Origin: Trichobilharzia szidati
Lineage: Eukaryota > Platyhelminthes > Trematoda > Strigeidida > Schistosomatidae
Assembly: GCA_944472155.2 (NCBI GenBank)
Contig: OX235273.1
Location: 102,756,582-102,820,581, forward strand
Reading direction: 5' to 3'
DNA: 64,000 nucleotides
Shown here: one piece after another, positions 1-13,100 of the stretch
Position numbering within the stretch: position 1 is the stretch's first letter
Layout: each line of letters starts with the position of its first letter
The notes under the pieces: generated by a model
Database searches by the model: none
Told to the model about the DNA's origin: nothing
Seen by the model: the letters and a program-made list of their open reading frames with translations, nothing else
Program-made: the position numbers and the translations under genes

Positions 1-290
1 GGACGTGTGCTGCAAATGTCATCCCAGAGGCTTCCGTACAGGTTTCTCTTCTCTAGCCCTGGGAGGGGATGGAAAAAGAGGAGAGGCGATCAGCCCATGA
101 CGTAGCGTCGTGGGAGGAAGGATATTTGTGTTGGGTTAGCGTCACGACTCCCTGGTTGGAGTTCGAGAGATAGATCGAAACGTTAACGGATATGGCCAAG
201 AATCGTAATCAATGGCGAATGTGCTGCAATTTCCTTCTTTCGCTGTGTGCATTATACATCCAATAAGCAAACTATTATATAGGATGGTAT
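1..290 (+). mobile_element. LINE-A' (RTE-like) 3' end fragment
   Basis: Matches the copy at 46105-46565: both encode remnants of the RT C-terminal tail (LPGW...RDSSNRWLE...DMAKNR.QWR) and end in a shared 3' UTR. Truncated by the window edge. Confidence 0.75.
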
Positions 291-294
291 CATG

Positions 295-650
295 TCAATT
301 TTATTTGTCTCGTTGATTGATCAGAAGAAAATGTTTGGCCTCTGTTGACATGTTAACCCCCCCCCTCCCCCAAAACAGACGCTTCGACAAAGTTATTTGG
401 TGGATAGTGACTATCAATCGAATCCATGATGCTGATTTCGTCGTTATTTGAGACTCATCATTTGGCTATCTTGGTTCAAGTGGTCTAGTCGTTTAAAACA
501 ATGAATGCCAGGTTCGAGTCTTAAGGGGGATACCGTCACTCAATGCATAGGATGCAGGTGCATCCAGTTGATGAGTCGCCGAAGAGGACGAAATGCGCAT
601 CTTGGATTCTATACTTGTAGTCACCATCTACCAAAATAAGCTTTTCGTTT
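295..650. mobile_element. Head-to-head SINE-5 pair
   Basis: Bases 295-470 carry the SINE-5 tail reversed (GGCCTCTGTTGACATG, then reversed GTCACCATCCACC). Bases 475-650 carry a forward copy with a tRNA-like B box (AGGTTCGAGTC) and the tail GATGAGTC..GGACGAAATG. A poly-C run at 358-372 interrupts the left copy. Confidence 0.65.
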
Positions 651-704
651 AATTCGTACTTACTGTCCCCATTATGATTTACTCTTTCTTTCCCCATTTA
701 TCAG

Positions 705-1190
705 ATTATTATTCCCAGTTTGGAGTTAGCCGGAATAAGAAGCTCAACTTCATGGCCATTAGATATCCCTGATATAACGCTAAAAAATTCCAGTGTTAGT
801 TATAGTTTCCTGCATATTCTATTCCATGATGATGATGGTGATAATGCTATTCTTCCATTATATAAATGTCTCAATGATAATAACAAAACTAATGCAACGG
901 ATTCTCAGCGCAATCGAAATTATTTAATCTCAGCTATCGGTAGTATCGGCTATCAATTGAAATGGCCGGTGTATATTAAATTTTTTGAAGAAAATCGTTT
1001 CAAGCTAATTGATAATAATGATAATAATAAAGTGCATAATATTGAGGCGTCTTCACAACCGGTGACAATCACTGTTTATCCATCACCCATGGAAAAGACG
1101 GGGAGTATTTCTCAAAAAGAAACAGTTGATAACAATAATAACAATGCGATTGATCGTGAAAGTTGTTTAAAATTAACAGAAATGAATAAA
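705..1190 (+). CDS. NOV-like gene, exon 1 of visible part (internal exon)
   Basis: A pyrimidine-rich tract runs into an AG at 703-704, and the frame is open from 705 to a GTAAGT donor at 1191, ending in phase 0. It encodes about 162 residues, including a block around [16 protein letters not shown] and an Asn-rich C-terminal half. An alternative acceptor AG at 717-718 would shorten it by 14 nt. No ATG with a plausible start context precedes it in the window, so it is taken as internal. Confidence 0.75.
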
Positions 1191-4100
1191 GTAAGTTTTC
1201 AGCAGATATATCTATCTATATATGCTTGTTTCTCCCTCAGTTTTCAGTATGAACAGCAGATGTATTATTTATTATTCCCGTAAGTTGTGAGTGCAACATA
1301 CGACTTCAATAGCACATCTCCATTTCACCCTGTTCTATACGGTCTTCTTTAGTTGGCTGCATGAATGCCCGTATACTCTCATAACCTTTCCACATGATCT
1401 CCTCTGTGTATCACATCCACTTCACATTTCCTTTCAGGCTTCCACTGGTTAAGTGCGTGATGTCACTTAACGATCTCCTCAGTCTGAGTTCTGTCCATCT
1501 CCATTTTCTCCAGCATATTTGTGGGGTTCTTTGTTCTTGGCTGGTTCGTTGCCAGTGTGCTTTGTTGCTGATCCTGTTTGACCGGTCATCGGATCTTCAG
1601 AATGGAGCAGTTGTTGATAAAAGTCTTCAGTGGCTGTGTCGGAAATACTTTTCACGATGTGACAAATTTATTCGATACAGATACATTTTAATACCATTAT
1701 GGTCGGTGGGAATTCAAAAGTCAACTGCATTTTATTTCTTTGCGTTTGGATTGGAATGTAAAGATTCAAGCTTTAAGATTTCAGTAGCAATGATGTTGAT
1801 TTGTTGCTTATTTGTAGGGTTAGCAGATTCACGTCCAACTTTCCCTACTTCCTGGACTTAATGTGTAAGCTAATTGAGGTTTAAGAGTATGTTGGCTGGT
1901 AATCGGATCTGGATCACGTGTGCGTAGTTGGCAAGCATTCGATTATACAACCACCAACGCACAGAACTAGGCGAAATGCTGGGTCTTCGACGGAGGGGCC
2001 CACTCTCAACCTGTTGAATAAAAGTCTTCGATGCTATCCATTATATTAAATGGTGAATAGTATTATTAATTGTAAAGATTGGTAACAACTATCATAAATT
2101 AGAGTAGAGTTCATTTAACACAGATGGCTAATTATTGTAAATGCTTTTTACAGCAATTCGGTAATGAAATAATTAATAATATTGTGGAACTAAAAAGTAA
2201 TGTATACGATTTACTGTTAGACTTTCAGATAGTGACTGTTGTGTTTAAATTCCACTGTGGTACATTGACATACGTGTTTGATTTCCAGCCAACGAGTTAC
2301 GGCTTTCAAGTTGATGCGCCGCATAAAATCCCATGGTTTGTGCGATGGCTAGAATACTGCTTGGATACTCAGGCCGAAGCACGTGGATGCCTTAAGGGAC
2401 CACCACCCCAAGAGACGTTGACTTGAAGTTTGATCCACGAGGTAGTGCAGCGGCGTTCCAATGACTTCCGGTCACTAAAACAGGTGTTATACATCACTCG
2501 ATCCTTCATGATTCTGGAGCCTATGTACACCATAGGTTTGGAGTTAAGATTTTTCAGCTTCTCTGAATAAACCTGCATGTCCATTAATCTGGTTTTAACC
2601 GCTAGAATTTCTAATTCGTCCTTTCACTTTTGTGAAGAACATTCCCGCAGCGTGAATACAGTGAATAGAAGAGTTATCTGGCAAAGACTATGAACGCGTG
2701 ACCACATGAGAGCATTTTGAGTGAAAAACTGAAGTGTAGCCACCATTGGTCGCACTAGGTTGTTTATATGGGGCAATAAATCCTATATAGGACGAAATGT
2801 GCGTAATAGATTCTCCTATTGGTCACTATCTCCACCAAATTACCAATTTTAACGTATTACTGGATTATTATATTGTTAAGACATTTAGCATTTTTTATTC
2901 CATTTCATTTTTTAATTCTAGGAAAATTTCAGCGATATATCTGATGCAGTGCATAATTCTTCCGATATGGATATTTCAATGCCTGCAATTGAAACTAGTA
3001 GTGAACATGTCGGCCAACACACCGTCATCGTGGCTAATGATTCTGAGGATACTACTTCTAATCGTTATCAGTTTATTGAAGAGATTAGACGTCGTGAATT
3101 TGGATTGGGTGTAGAATTAAGTCAAGAAGCATCGGATTTAGTTCAGGTTAGTTATGATTAATGCGTTTTTCTGTTGTTGTTGTTGTTGTTATTATTGTTG
3201 TCGTATATTTACATCTTTAGTAGCAGTAGTTATTTGTGTATTCACATTGTGCTTTTCTTCTGTAGAAAATTATTATTATTATTCCCTTTGCTTCCGAGTG
3301 GAACGTAGGCCTTCAACAGTACATCTCCATTTCACAATGTTCTCTGCAGTCTGTTTCTAACTGCCTCCACTTATCAGCACCAGCGGACTGATTGGCGATG
3401 AAATCTCAGCGCGGATCCAATAAGCTCGAGCTGCTTTCGCTAACTTACGCCATCTCTGGCGTAGGCATGACATCGGGCTATTAACCAAGGAACGTGTGTA
3501 CTGCTCAGCAGTTCGCTCCGTCCTTCTCTATGGCTCTGAAACATGGCCAATACGAGTTGAAGACATGAAAAGGTTTACTGTTTTTGATTATAGATGTCTA
3601 CGATCTCTTTGTCACGTTAGGTGGTATAATAAGGTAAGTAATGTTGACGTTAGGCGTAGAGTGTTGGGCAAAGAGGGAAAATCAATCGAAGGGGCTATAA
3701 AGTTACATAGATTGAGATGGTTAGGTCAGGTGCTGCGCATGCCTAGCCATCGTCTCCCCCGACGGGCATTACTAGCTGATATAGGTGCAGGTTGGAAAAG
3801 AGTAAGTGGTGGCCAGACAAAAACATGGCCTCATCAATCCATGAAATCCCTGACAGTTAAACTGAGTCAGGTAGGGAGATGCAGACTTCCGGGTTGGGGC
3901 CCTCGGGACTCTAAGAATCAATGGCTGGAGACAATAGGCGACATGGCTCAAAATCGTTGTCAATGGCTTACGCAGATGTATTCAGTCTCTTTAATCTTTC
4001 ATATTCCTTTCTACCATTACTCATTCTGTTTCACTCTTATACTTGTCAAAACTCTATTGATTCTCTTCTCTCATTTTCTTGTCTACCTTTGTGTGCTATT

Positions 4101-7100
4101 TGGAATGTGGCAACTCGAACTGCTGCACTTCGATGCCAAGTTCTATGTTGAATCCAGACAGACAGACAGACAGAACTGCCTCCACGATTGTCTGTAAGCT
4201 TTCATCTCTTCCTCACACGATCTCCTGCATGTTACTCATAGACGACAAGTTTGTTGTTTCTCGTTCGGGCTTGGCGTGGGACGTCTGTCAACGGTCTCCT
4301 CGGCGTACATCCGATCCATCTCCATTTTCTTCAGTAGATTTGTTGGACGATAGTTTCTTGGTTGGTTTGTTACCAGAGCTCTTTGTTACTTATTCTTTCT
4401 GGCTGGCCATCTGAATTAAATATGGCTGCGGGCTCGAATGCTATTCATCTGAATTTATTATTGTTATTATTATTATTAGCTGTGACACAGTAAGTGTGGC
4501 TTATAGCCTGTTTCGTGGAAATTCTGTTCCAGTTAACTGAATTGATTCAACGGAAATGAAATTAATTTCCAACACAGAACTTTGCAAAAAGTGTAATAGT
4601 TCAAACTATCACATTTCATGAAGTACACATAAAGTTAGAAATCAGGAAAATGTAAAGAATATATAGGGAAGGGAGAAGTACGGGACAAACTTTAATTACA
4701 TGGTGTTCTGAATGTTCATAAAGTGTGAATGCTCCTGTGCTATTGTGAACGATTTTGCTCCATATCATTAGCGATCTGGTTTTAGCGTCCCAATGACTCC
4801 AGCCAAACCAGTCTACTTCTCCCTACTTGGCTCAAACCAACTTTCAAAGTCTTAATGAATTGATTCCATGTTTTGACTTGACCATATCCGCTACTCTTTT
4901 CCAACCGAATACAATGATATTTATCATTGCTTGTCAAGGTAGGCGATGGCTCAGCAATACGTGCAATACGCGTACTGGCTATCTCGGTCCATACAGCTGC
5001 CATAACTTTATCGATTGTTTTCCCTTCTTACCTAACACTACGCCTAACCTCAGTCTTACTGACCAATAGTACAATACTCTACAGAAGAGATAGAACCCAG
5101 AAACCATATGGACAAATACGACTTTAGATATTTGTGTTCAATCTATCATGTTAGGTGGCAATGGTCACATCTTGGAGATCTTTATGTTCTATCTGAGATT
5201 CGTATTTTGACTGGCCCAATGGTAAAAGTAGATTATACATATAAACTGGACATTGAATATTCGAGCTCACAAACTCCATACACTGAATTTGATCTATGCC
5301 GTCCACACATGTCTTCCGGAACTTGAGAATAGTGTGTCTTCCAATGTATGCGTTTCTCATAGAAATCAATAGGGAATGAAGGTATCTCACTTGGGAATTT
5401 TTTGTCTGATGCGATAAAAAAGAGATCTGACGATGTAAGAATTAAGCTATTGAGGAGCTGCAAAACAACCGAATTCCACGTGATGTTCTCTGATTCCCCA
5501 GAAAAATATGTCTTGTAATAGCTCTAGTATATCTCCATCTGATATCCTTCGGATGATGAATCTTAATTTCGTGATCCTAAGCTTTGTACGATTTTCTTGA
5601 GATTTGACAAATTAGATACAACTAGTGCATTTCGAAAACGTTATCATTCAGGCACACGCTGACTGATTGACTGGTTTCAATATAGAACTTTGCACCGATG
5701 TGCAGCAGTTCGAGTCGCCACACTCCATGTAGCACACAAAGCACGAGAAGAGAGTAAAACGAGATTCAAGACAGAGATAATAAACAGAAATATGAGGCAA
5801 AAAGAATAGTCATATGGAGGAACCATATAGTTTGTATCGGATATTATAAGTCACAAGGAGTGGATGCATCTGCGCTAGCTATTGAGAATGACCACTTTGA
5901 GCCATATCACCGATTGTCTCCAGTCGTCATTGGAAGTTTACACCTTCCTCCCTACGTGGCTGGCTGGCTTAAACTAACTGTTGCAGATTTATTCATTGAC
6001 TGATGAAGCCATGTTTTGGTTTGAACACCACTAACTCTTTTCCAACCTGACCCATCATATGTCAGCTAACATTGCTTGTTGTTGAGGAAGGCGATCGATG
6101 ACTAGGGATGCATATGTAACACATGTCCTAACCATCTCAATCGAAGTAACTTCGTAACCTCGTCTATTGATTCTTCCTCCTTACTTAGCAGTCGACTGAT
6201 GCCTAACCTCAATATTGCTCACCCAGGTATACCATTTCACACGGGATACAAATGGCAGACACCTATGATCAAAGACATATAGTCAGGCTTTTCATGTCTT
6301 CCATTCTCAATGGCCATGTCTCACAGTCAACCATAAAGGAGGACGGAGCGGTCTGCTGAACAGCACACACGCCCTTTGGTCAATAACCGAATATCACGTC
6401 TACGCCAGAGACGGCGTAAACTGGTATATGAAAAACGAGCCTTCTGCATCCGTGCCGAGATTTCGTTAGCGATCAAGTCGTTGGGGTTGGCTGATGCAAC
6501 TTACCAAATAAGTGAAGTGGTCAACGCGCTCTACCACTTCACTCCCCATTTCTAAGCTAGGAGTCAGTGTAGTCCAGTCCTGTAGCCTCATCTTACATTT
6601 GGTGGGAACGAATCGCATCTCAAAGATTCGCAGACTGCAGCTCAGGATGTTCAGAAGACTACGTTTTGTCAGCGTCTTCACCTAGGAGGGAGGAATATAT
6701 CATCTGCATATTCTAAGTCAACGAGATTATCCTCTGGCGGTAACAAGTTAATCCCTGAGTCTCTGAAGTCAGCAGTTAGGGTTAATTCCATTACTACATC
6801 CATGATGAAATTGAATAGAAATGGGGACAGTGGGATGGCATCCCTGTCGGACACCACTAGTTGTCACCACTTCAGATGACAACTTGCCGTTAGCTCTTAC
6901 CTGGCTGCATGTGTTCGAGTACAGTGCAGGCACACAGGACTTACTTCCAAACGTCCATTGAAAATCTTGAACGACTCAAGTGTGTATGATATGCTGCATT
7001 GTTACTAACAGTCTTTAAAAATAAAACCATACATACAAATTGGACATTGAAAAAGATCTGCTTTCTTTTCAAGTTAAAAGTAGTTTATAATTTCATATTT

Positions 7101-10100
7101 TATCTTATTTTTGTCATATCTAACAGAGAGTTGAAGGTAAATTATCCCGATCTCTAGTTCAATTATCCGAAGAACTCTACGGCTTACCAGGACACTTTTT
7201 ACTGGAACTTATTCAAAATGCTGATGATAATTCTTATGCTAGTGATGAGATGCCACCAACACTGGAATTTCATTTATCCAATATACAAAAGCCTCCGGTA
7301 TCAAATGACAACAATAACGATAATGCATGTAAAACATCTTGTCTACTTGTCATGAATAATGAAGCTATTGGATTTAGTGAATATGATATGTCTGCACTAT
7401 GCGATGTTGGCTTGAGTACAAAAATAACTCAACGTGAATTAAAAATTGGTGAGTTAATTTTCACGAATTATTTGCAGGGATTTAATTGGTTATACGTTTG
7501 ATCACGAGTTGATTTCAGTTAAAGAGAACCACTGGGAAAACCAGAGAGTATTGGACATCTATTTCATCCTTGTTTGGGACTCTTCAGCAGTGTGCGCACC
7601 CACTGGGGTTCGAATCCAAGATCTTCCGGTTTTATTGTATCATATTACTCTCTTTTGGCCGGAAGTCATGCGCTGTTGTGAACTGATTGCTTTGGTGTCA
7701 TTTAAGGCTCTTCAGTAGTCTTTATGAAAGGCAGAATCCAATGATTGTCAGGTTTTGAGATGAACATGTCATCATTTGCTCATTGAGTTTAAATTCTGTA
7801 AATTTAGATCATGCTTAATGTGAATCTTCTTCCATGTCGTGCTTATGGACCGACCCTATCGTCCGTAAATTCTCACTAGAATTTCAATTTTAAATCTTGG
7901 TAGAGTGTGGTGCGCTACTTACCACACATTAATAGAAGTTATAACTCACGGGCCATTGGGTTTCGTCCCAGTGGCTGAATGATAATCCCGCCGGCGTCCT
8001 AATCCGAAGGTCCTGGACTCGATCCGCAGGGCACCTGAGGAGTCTCAAACTACGACAAAATAGCTGCAATGACTTCTAATGATTCTCTAGGTGAAGATGG
8101 TTCGTGCCTACATCTGCATTGGGAACTTTTAATGGCTCTTAGCATCACCTTATATGATGTTTGATTGTGGATAATGTGCAGCAAAGTATCTCAGACTTAC
8201 ATCAAGAAAAGTTGTTGGTATCCGTTCCCGTTGTAAAAGCTATGGTAGTTGAATCCACTCGTTTCACATTTTTTATGTATATAAAATGTGGTGAATAACG
8301 CTTATCGGTTTAATACAAGAGTTGCCGGATTCAAATCGCATGTGAGAACACCAGCATTCACTGTGGGCATTACAGGTGTACGTCCAGTTGACGAATTTCA
8401 AGTGGGACGAGATATTTATTAACAAATTCGACTGTTAAAAACACAACCACCTGTCAATATGATGTCAAGGTGATTTGGCAAGCACTGTCCAATCTTTATT
8501 TCAGACAATCAAAAATAAATAATAGGGAATTCAGAGTTTCATTAAATAAACAAATGACGAATCATAATAATAATAAAGCTTTATTTCAGACGGTGTATTA
8601 ATACATAATACATCAATTCTCAGAGTATTTAATTGCGAAACGCTTTGTCTTTGTACAGGATCTATAAGTAAAATAATAATAATAATCTGAAGCATATCGA
8701 GTGACGCAGTGTTGTTCCATATCGAGAAAGACCCAATTATTGATGGTTGGCGGCAATCGACAGGGAGTCTTGCCTGACCTAGGTTTCGTGCTATTTGGCA
8801 CTCGTCAGCAAGGCGTATCTGCAACCTTGAAGGAACTCATGTCCCTTCTGAGATTCGAACCCGCGTCACCTAGGGAGTATTGCAGTCAGAGACGTTACCA
8901 CTGACCTTGTGTAAAAGTGTAGTGAACACTTTGATGTAGCGAGCACTAGGTTGTTACTAATGTTATGCGTCCAGTCCATCGTTTTGGTGCAGACTGAATT
9001 CTATTTTGTGTACTTTCTTATTGTTAACATAACATAATTGTTCATGCATATACCTGTGTGTGTGTGTGATTTCATTTTCAATTGTTATCATTAACCTTTG
9101 TTTTTATTTTAAATACCAGGCCGTAAAGGGATCGGTTTTAAATCAGTCTTCAATGTCACTAATGCACCAGAAATTCATTCCAATGGATTTCATGTTCGTT
9201 TTCATAGACAGTCGAAGGTGAATCAGTCTAACACTACCACCACCGCCCCATCATTGATACTAATTCCTGAATGGTGTGAAAACTTCGCCTCATCGTCTCA
9301 AGAGAATTCGCCAGTTCCATCATGGTGTAAAACATTGTTTGTTCTACCACTAACATTCGATAATAATAATCATCATCAGCGTTTAATTGGCCAATCGTCT
9401 ACACTTCAAATGATTCAGCTGGTTCAGACTACACTACATCCTAGTCTAATGCTGTTTCTTCGACGTTTACAATGTCTTACCTTTTCTTCTGAAGAGGTTA
9501 GTTTTATTGCATTTTGTTTTCTCGTTTCGTTTTTATGAGACCGGAATGCACTATTCAGGTGTTCTACGGTGATATTAACTCGTATGGCATTTGCTAACTT
9601 ACGTCACCTCTGGTATAGACGCGTGATGTATTCACTTACTGACTGGAGGGAATGTGTGTGTATCGTTAAACAGTTCTCTGTATCGTTTTTTGTGACTGTG
9701 AGATATGGTCGTTGTAAATGAAAGATAAGGGGAGACTAGCAGTCTTTAATCACAAATGTTTGCATTCTGTCTTTCGTGTCATAAATCGTATAATATGGTG
9801 AATAATACTTGAGGTAAGGCGTCTAGTGAGTGGCTAGGTAAGTGAGCGAAGTCAGTCGATGCAGTTATGAGACTACATCGATTGAAATGGTTAGGACAAC
9901 ATGTGTTTCGCCCAATCATAACCTTCCTCGACTAGCAGTGTTAGCTGACTTAAGATTAGTTTATAAAAGAGTTAGGGTGGGAGGGGAGTCGAAGAAAACA
10001 CCTTGAATCAATCCATGACGTCTCTGACAGTTGGTTTGTACTATCCACTTGTGGAGGTATGTGTAGACTGCCTGATTGGGCTCCTCGAGATGATAAGAAC

Positions 10101-13100
10101 CGACGGTTTGAGGCTATTGGTGTGATATGGCTCAAAATTTCTCTCACTGACGTAGATGCAATCACCATTTAATAATCTTCTAGATCCGTTAAATTGTCAT
10201 GATTATCCATGTTACTATTCTTCCTTCCGCAGATTTCTCTGAAGTTTCCTTTTTTCTCTACCTTTATGTGGTACATGGAGTGTTACTAGTTGGACTGATG
10301 TAGTATACTTCTATGCTCAATCAGGGAAATAATAATGTAGTCTTTATAAGCCTATAAATCGATAGACTCCAAAGCAGATCAGGGCAGCGAGGGTTTGGTA
10401 GTATATTTTTTAATTTATTTTTGAACATAAATTTCGAGTGGTTGGGAAGAGGATAGTCTACTACTTCTTCCGTGGAGCTTCTTCTCCAAGAAAGTACAAT
10501 TTCTTTTCATTCCGTCTTCTTCTTTGTTAGTTAACTAAAAGTTGGAAGTGTATTGTATTGTATTCAGTTCTACTATCAGTTCAATTCCGTTAGTGTTCTG
10601 ATCAATAATAATAATATCGGTGCCTTTCTATGTTCAGTCAAAAAAAATCCTTGCTAGAATCTCTCTTAGTTTGTGGGTTTATAAACGTAACCACTCTCTT
10701 GTCTATATCTCATGTATTACTATGAGCAAGACATTCACCCACTTTATATCTGATCACAGGATTGATTGGTCATTTCTTCAAGGTATGGCTAAAGGTTTCA
10801 CGGCAAATTTAGACTTTAAATACTCAATAGGTGTGGACTCACCAGTGGCCTTAGAACGAGCACTTGCGCTAAAACTTACCCGTAATCTTTCTTTATCCCA
10901 TGCTCAACATAGCCCTAATCCATACTTAACCAGATCTTATTCTATTCCTAACCAACCCAGAATTCTTCCTGAATTAACCTAGTCTTGACCTGTTCTTAAC
11001 CTAAAGGTAACCTTAATCGTTCCCCGACCTAACCTTTCAATAACCAGATATCATGTTTAATAGCATTGAACTTCATTCAACGAGTTTTCTTGGTGAATAT
11101 AATGTTACTTACTTTGTTTCACTGTCTCGCTTTTGATCTGACTAACTTTCAGCTTTCCCTTTGAGCATGAAATGAACTGTTCTCTCTTTCCCAATGAAGG
11201 GTGCCAGTTAACGACAATACATCCACAAGTATCACATATTTTCAAGACAGTCATTTATATAATTCGACTCGCCAAAGAATATCAGCCAAGATTATTAAAA
11301 TCAAAATCCCCAGTATGTAGCTCTCAAAACGATATGAACTTAAGCTCCATAGTTAGTTATGCTAATTAGCTCATGACAATAGCTTGGTGGGAATAGTTTT
11401 TGCTTCTCATTAAACTTGTTGTTTGCTAATTTTTCATCTGATGTTCTGTTTTTACCTGCTTACTTCCTTCTTATTATTCCCCGACCTTCATTCAAGCCAA
11501 ACATGTACTGGAGTTTAAAACGGACTACAAGCACACTGTCTACATTTATGTCAGGCAGAATAAAGTGCTTTGCTGAAGTGATTACAGTTGAAGAGACTCA
11601 ACGTAATACATCATCGAGTGTTGATAATACTGCTACTACTACTACTAATAGTAAAGTTCTACTGCATAAATGGTTTGCTTTCAGGCAATTAATTCCTGTT
11701 GATATTAACGATATGAGAAAGGTGAGTTTATAGTTGTATTTGTAATATTTTATGTATAATATCTGTGTTTTTGTTGTGCATTGAAGTTTCTGTAGCCGTT
11801 TGATTAGTTTTTTGGGGTAGGATTGATTACGTGCGCCACGCTCAACCCTCCCTCTTTACCTGGGCTTGGAATCGGCTCGGAAACTAGCGAGCTAATAAAC
11901 TAGGCAAGGCCTCTGCAAAAACTGTCGTGAAATGATTCGCGTTATCCTGGAGAAAGAGAGTAAAAGATGCACTTGATGCGGAACTCCAACCGCCGGAAAT
12001 AGTTGAATTTAGGAAAGGCAAATCATGTAATGATCGTATTGCAGCTTTACGCGTCATCATCGAACAAAGGATAAAATGGCAGTCAAACCTGTATATCAAT
12101 TTCATCGATTTCGAAAAGGCCTTCACGAGACAGCGTTGATCGAACTTCATGGAGTACTTCAAATCTTTATCCACCTCATTCAACGACTGGCTCTATGACA
12201 ATGCCACGTATCAGGTGATCCACAACGGAAAACTCAGAGAGGCACTCGAAGTGCATACAGGAGTAAGACAAGGTTGGCTGCCTATTATCACCGATGATAT
12301 TCTTAATTGTGGTGGACTGGATTATGCAGCACACCGTGTGTGGAGAATGGGAAGACAGGGATACGTTGGACCTATAAGAAGACTCTAGAAGATCTGGGTT
12401 TCGCTTCTGGATGATTTATTTTTACTGTCACACGAACTAGGTGACTTGCAGGCGAAAACCAACAAACTGACTGAAGAGGCAAACAGCGAAGACAGGGCTC
12501 CAGTTGAACATAGAGAAGACGGAGGTGATGAAGATAACCACCACCACAACCACTAACAGCAACAACAACCAGCACCAATCACTACTAAGGGGAGAGATTT
12601 GACAGAGGTTACATCCTTCTTTGACTTATCCAGCCAAGAAGCACGGTTTCAACCACAGGCATATGGGACTGATGAAGATGTCAAAGCCAGCCAGCCAGTC
12701 AGCCAGAATCAGAAAGGCAAGATACACCCTCATCAACCTGAAACCAGCTTGAAAATCTTCCGCTGTCACTCACTCAGCATAAACATAGAGATTCGGATTT
12801 TAAACACAAATGTGAAGTCAGCCATTTCTTCTATATGGGTCAGGAACTTGGCAGGCGCGTCACGAAAAGGATTTCCAACAATTTACAGACTTTTATGAAC
12901 AACTGCCCCCTTTGTTGGCTCCATACTGAAGATCAAATGGCCGGTCGACCAGAAAGAATGAGCAACAAGAAACTCTGACTAGGAGCAAGCCAACCAAGGG
13001 TCGATTGCTCAATGACTGTGTAGGAGAAAATGGAGATGGATGAGGAATACATTGAGGAGGCCGTCGAATGACATCGCACGCAATGCAGTCAATCACTCGA

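Noticed and set aside
3496..4197. 233-codon frame as a host gene
   Set aside because: Its sequence is the C-terminal tail of an RTE-like retrotransposon protein shared by many copies in the window.
10620..10982. 120-codon frame
   Set aside because: No recognised domain, no ATG context, and splice phases do not connect to the NOV-like exons.
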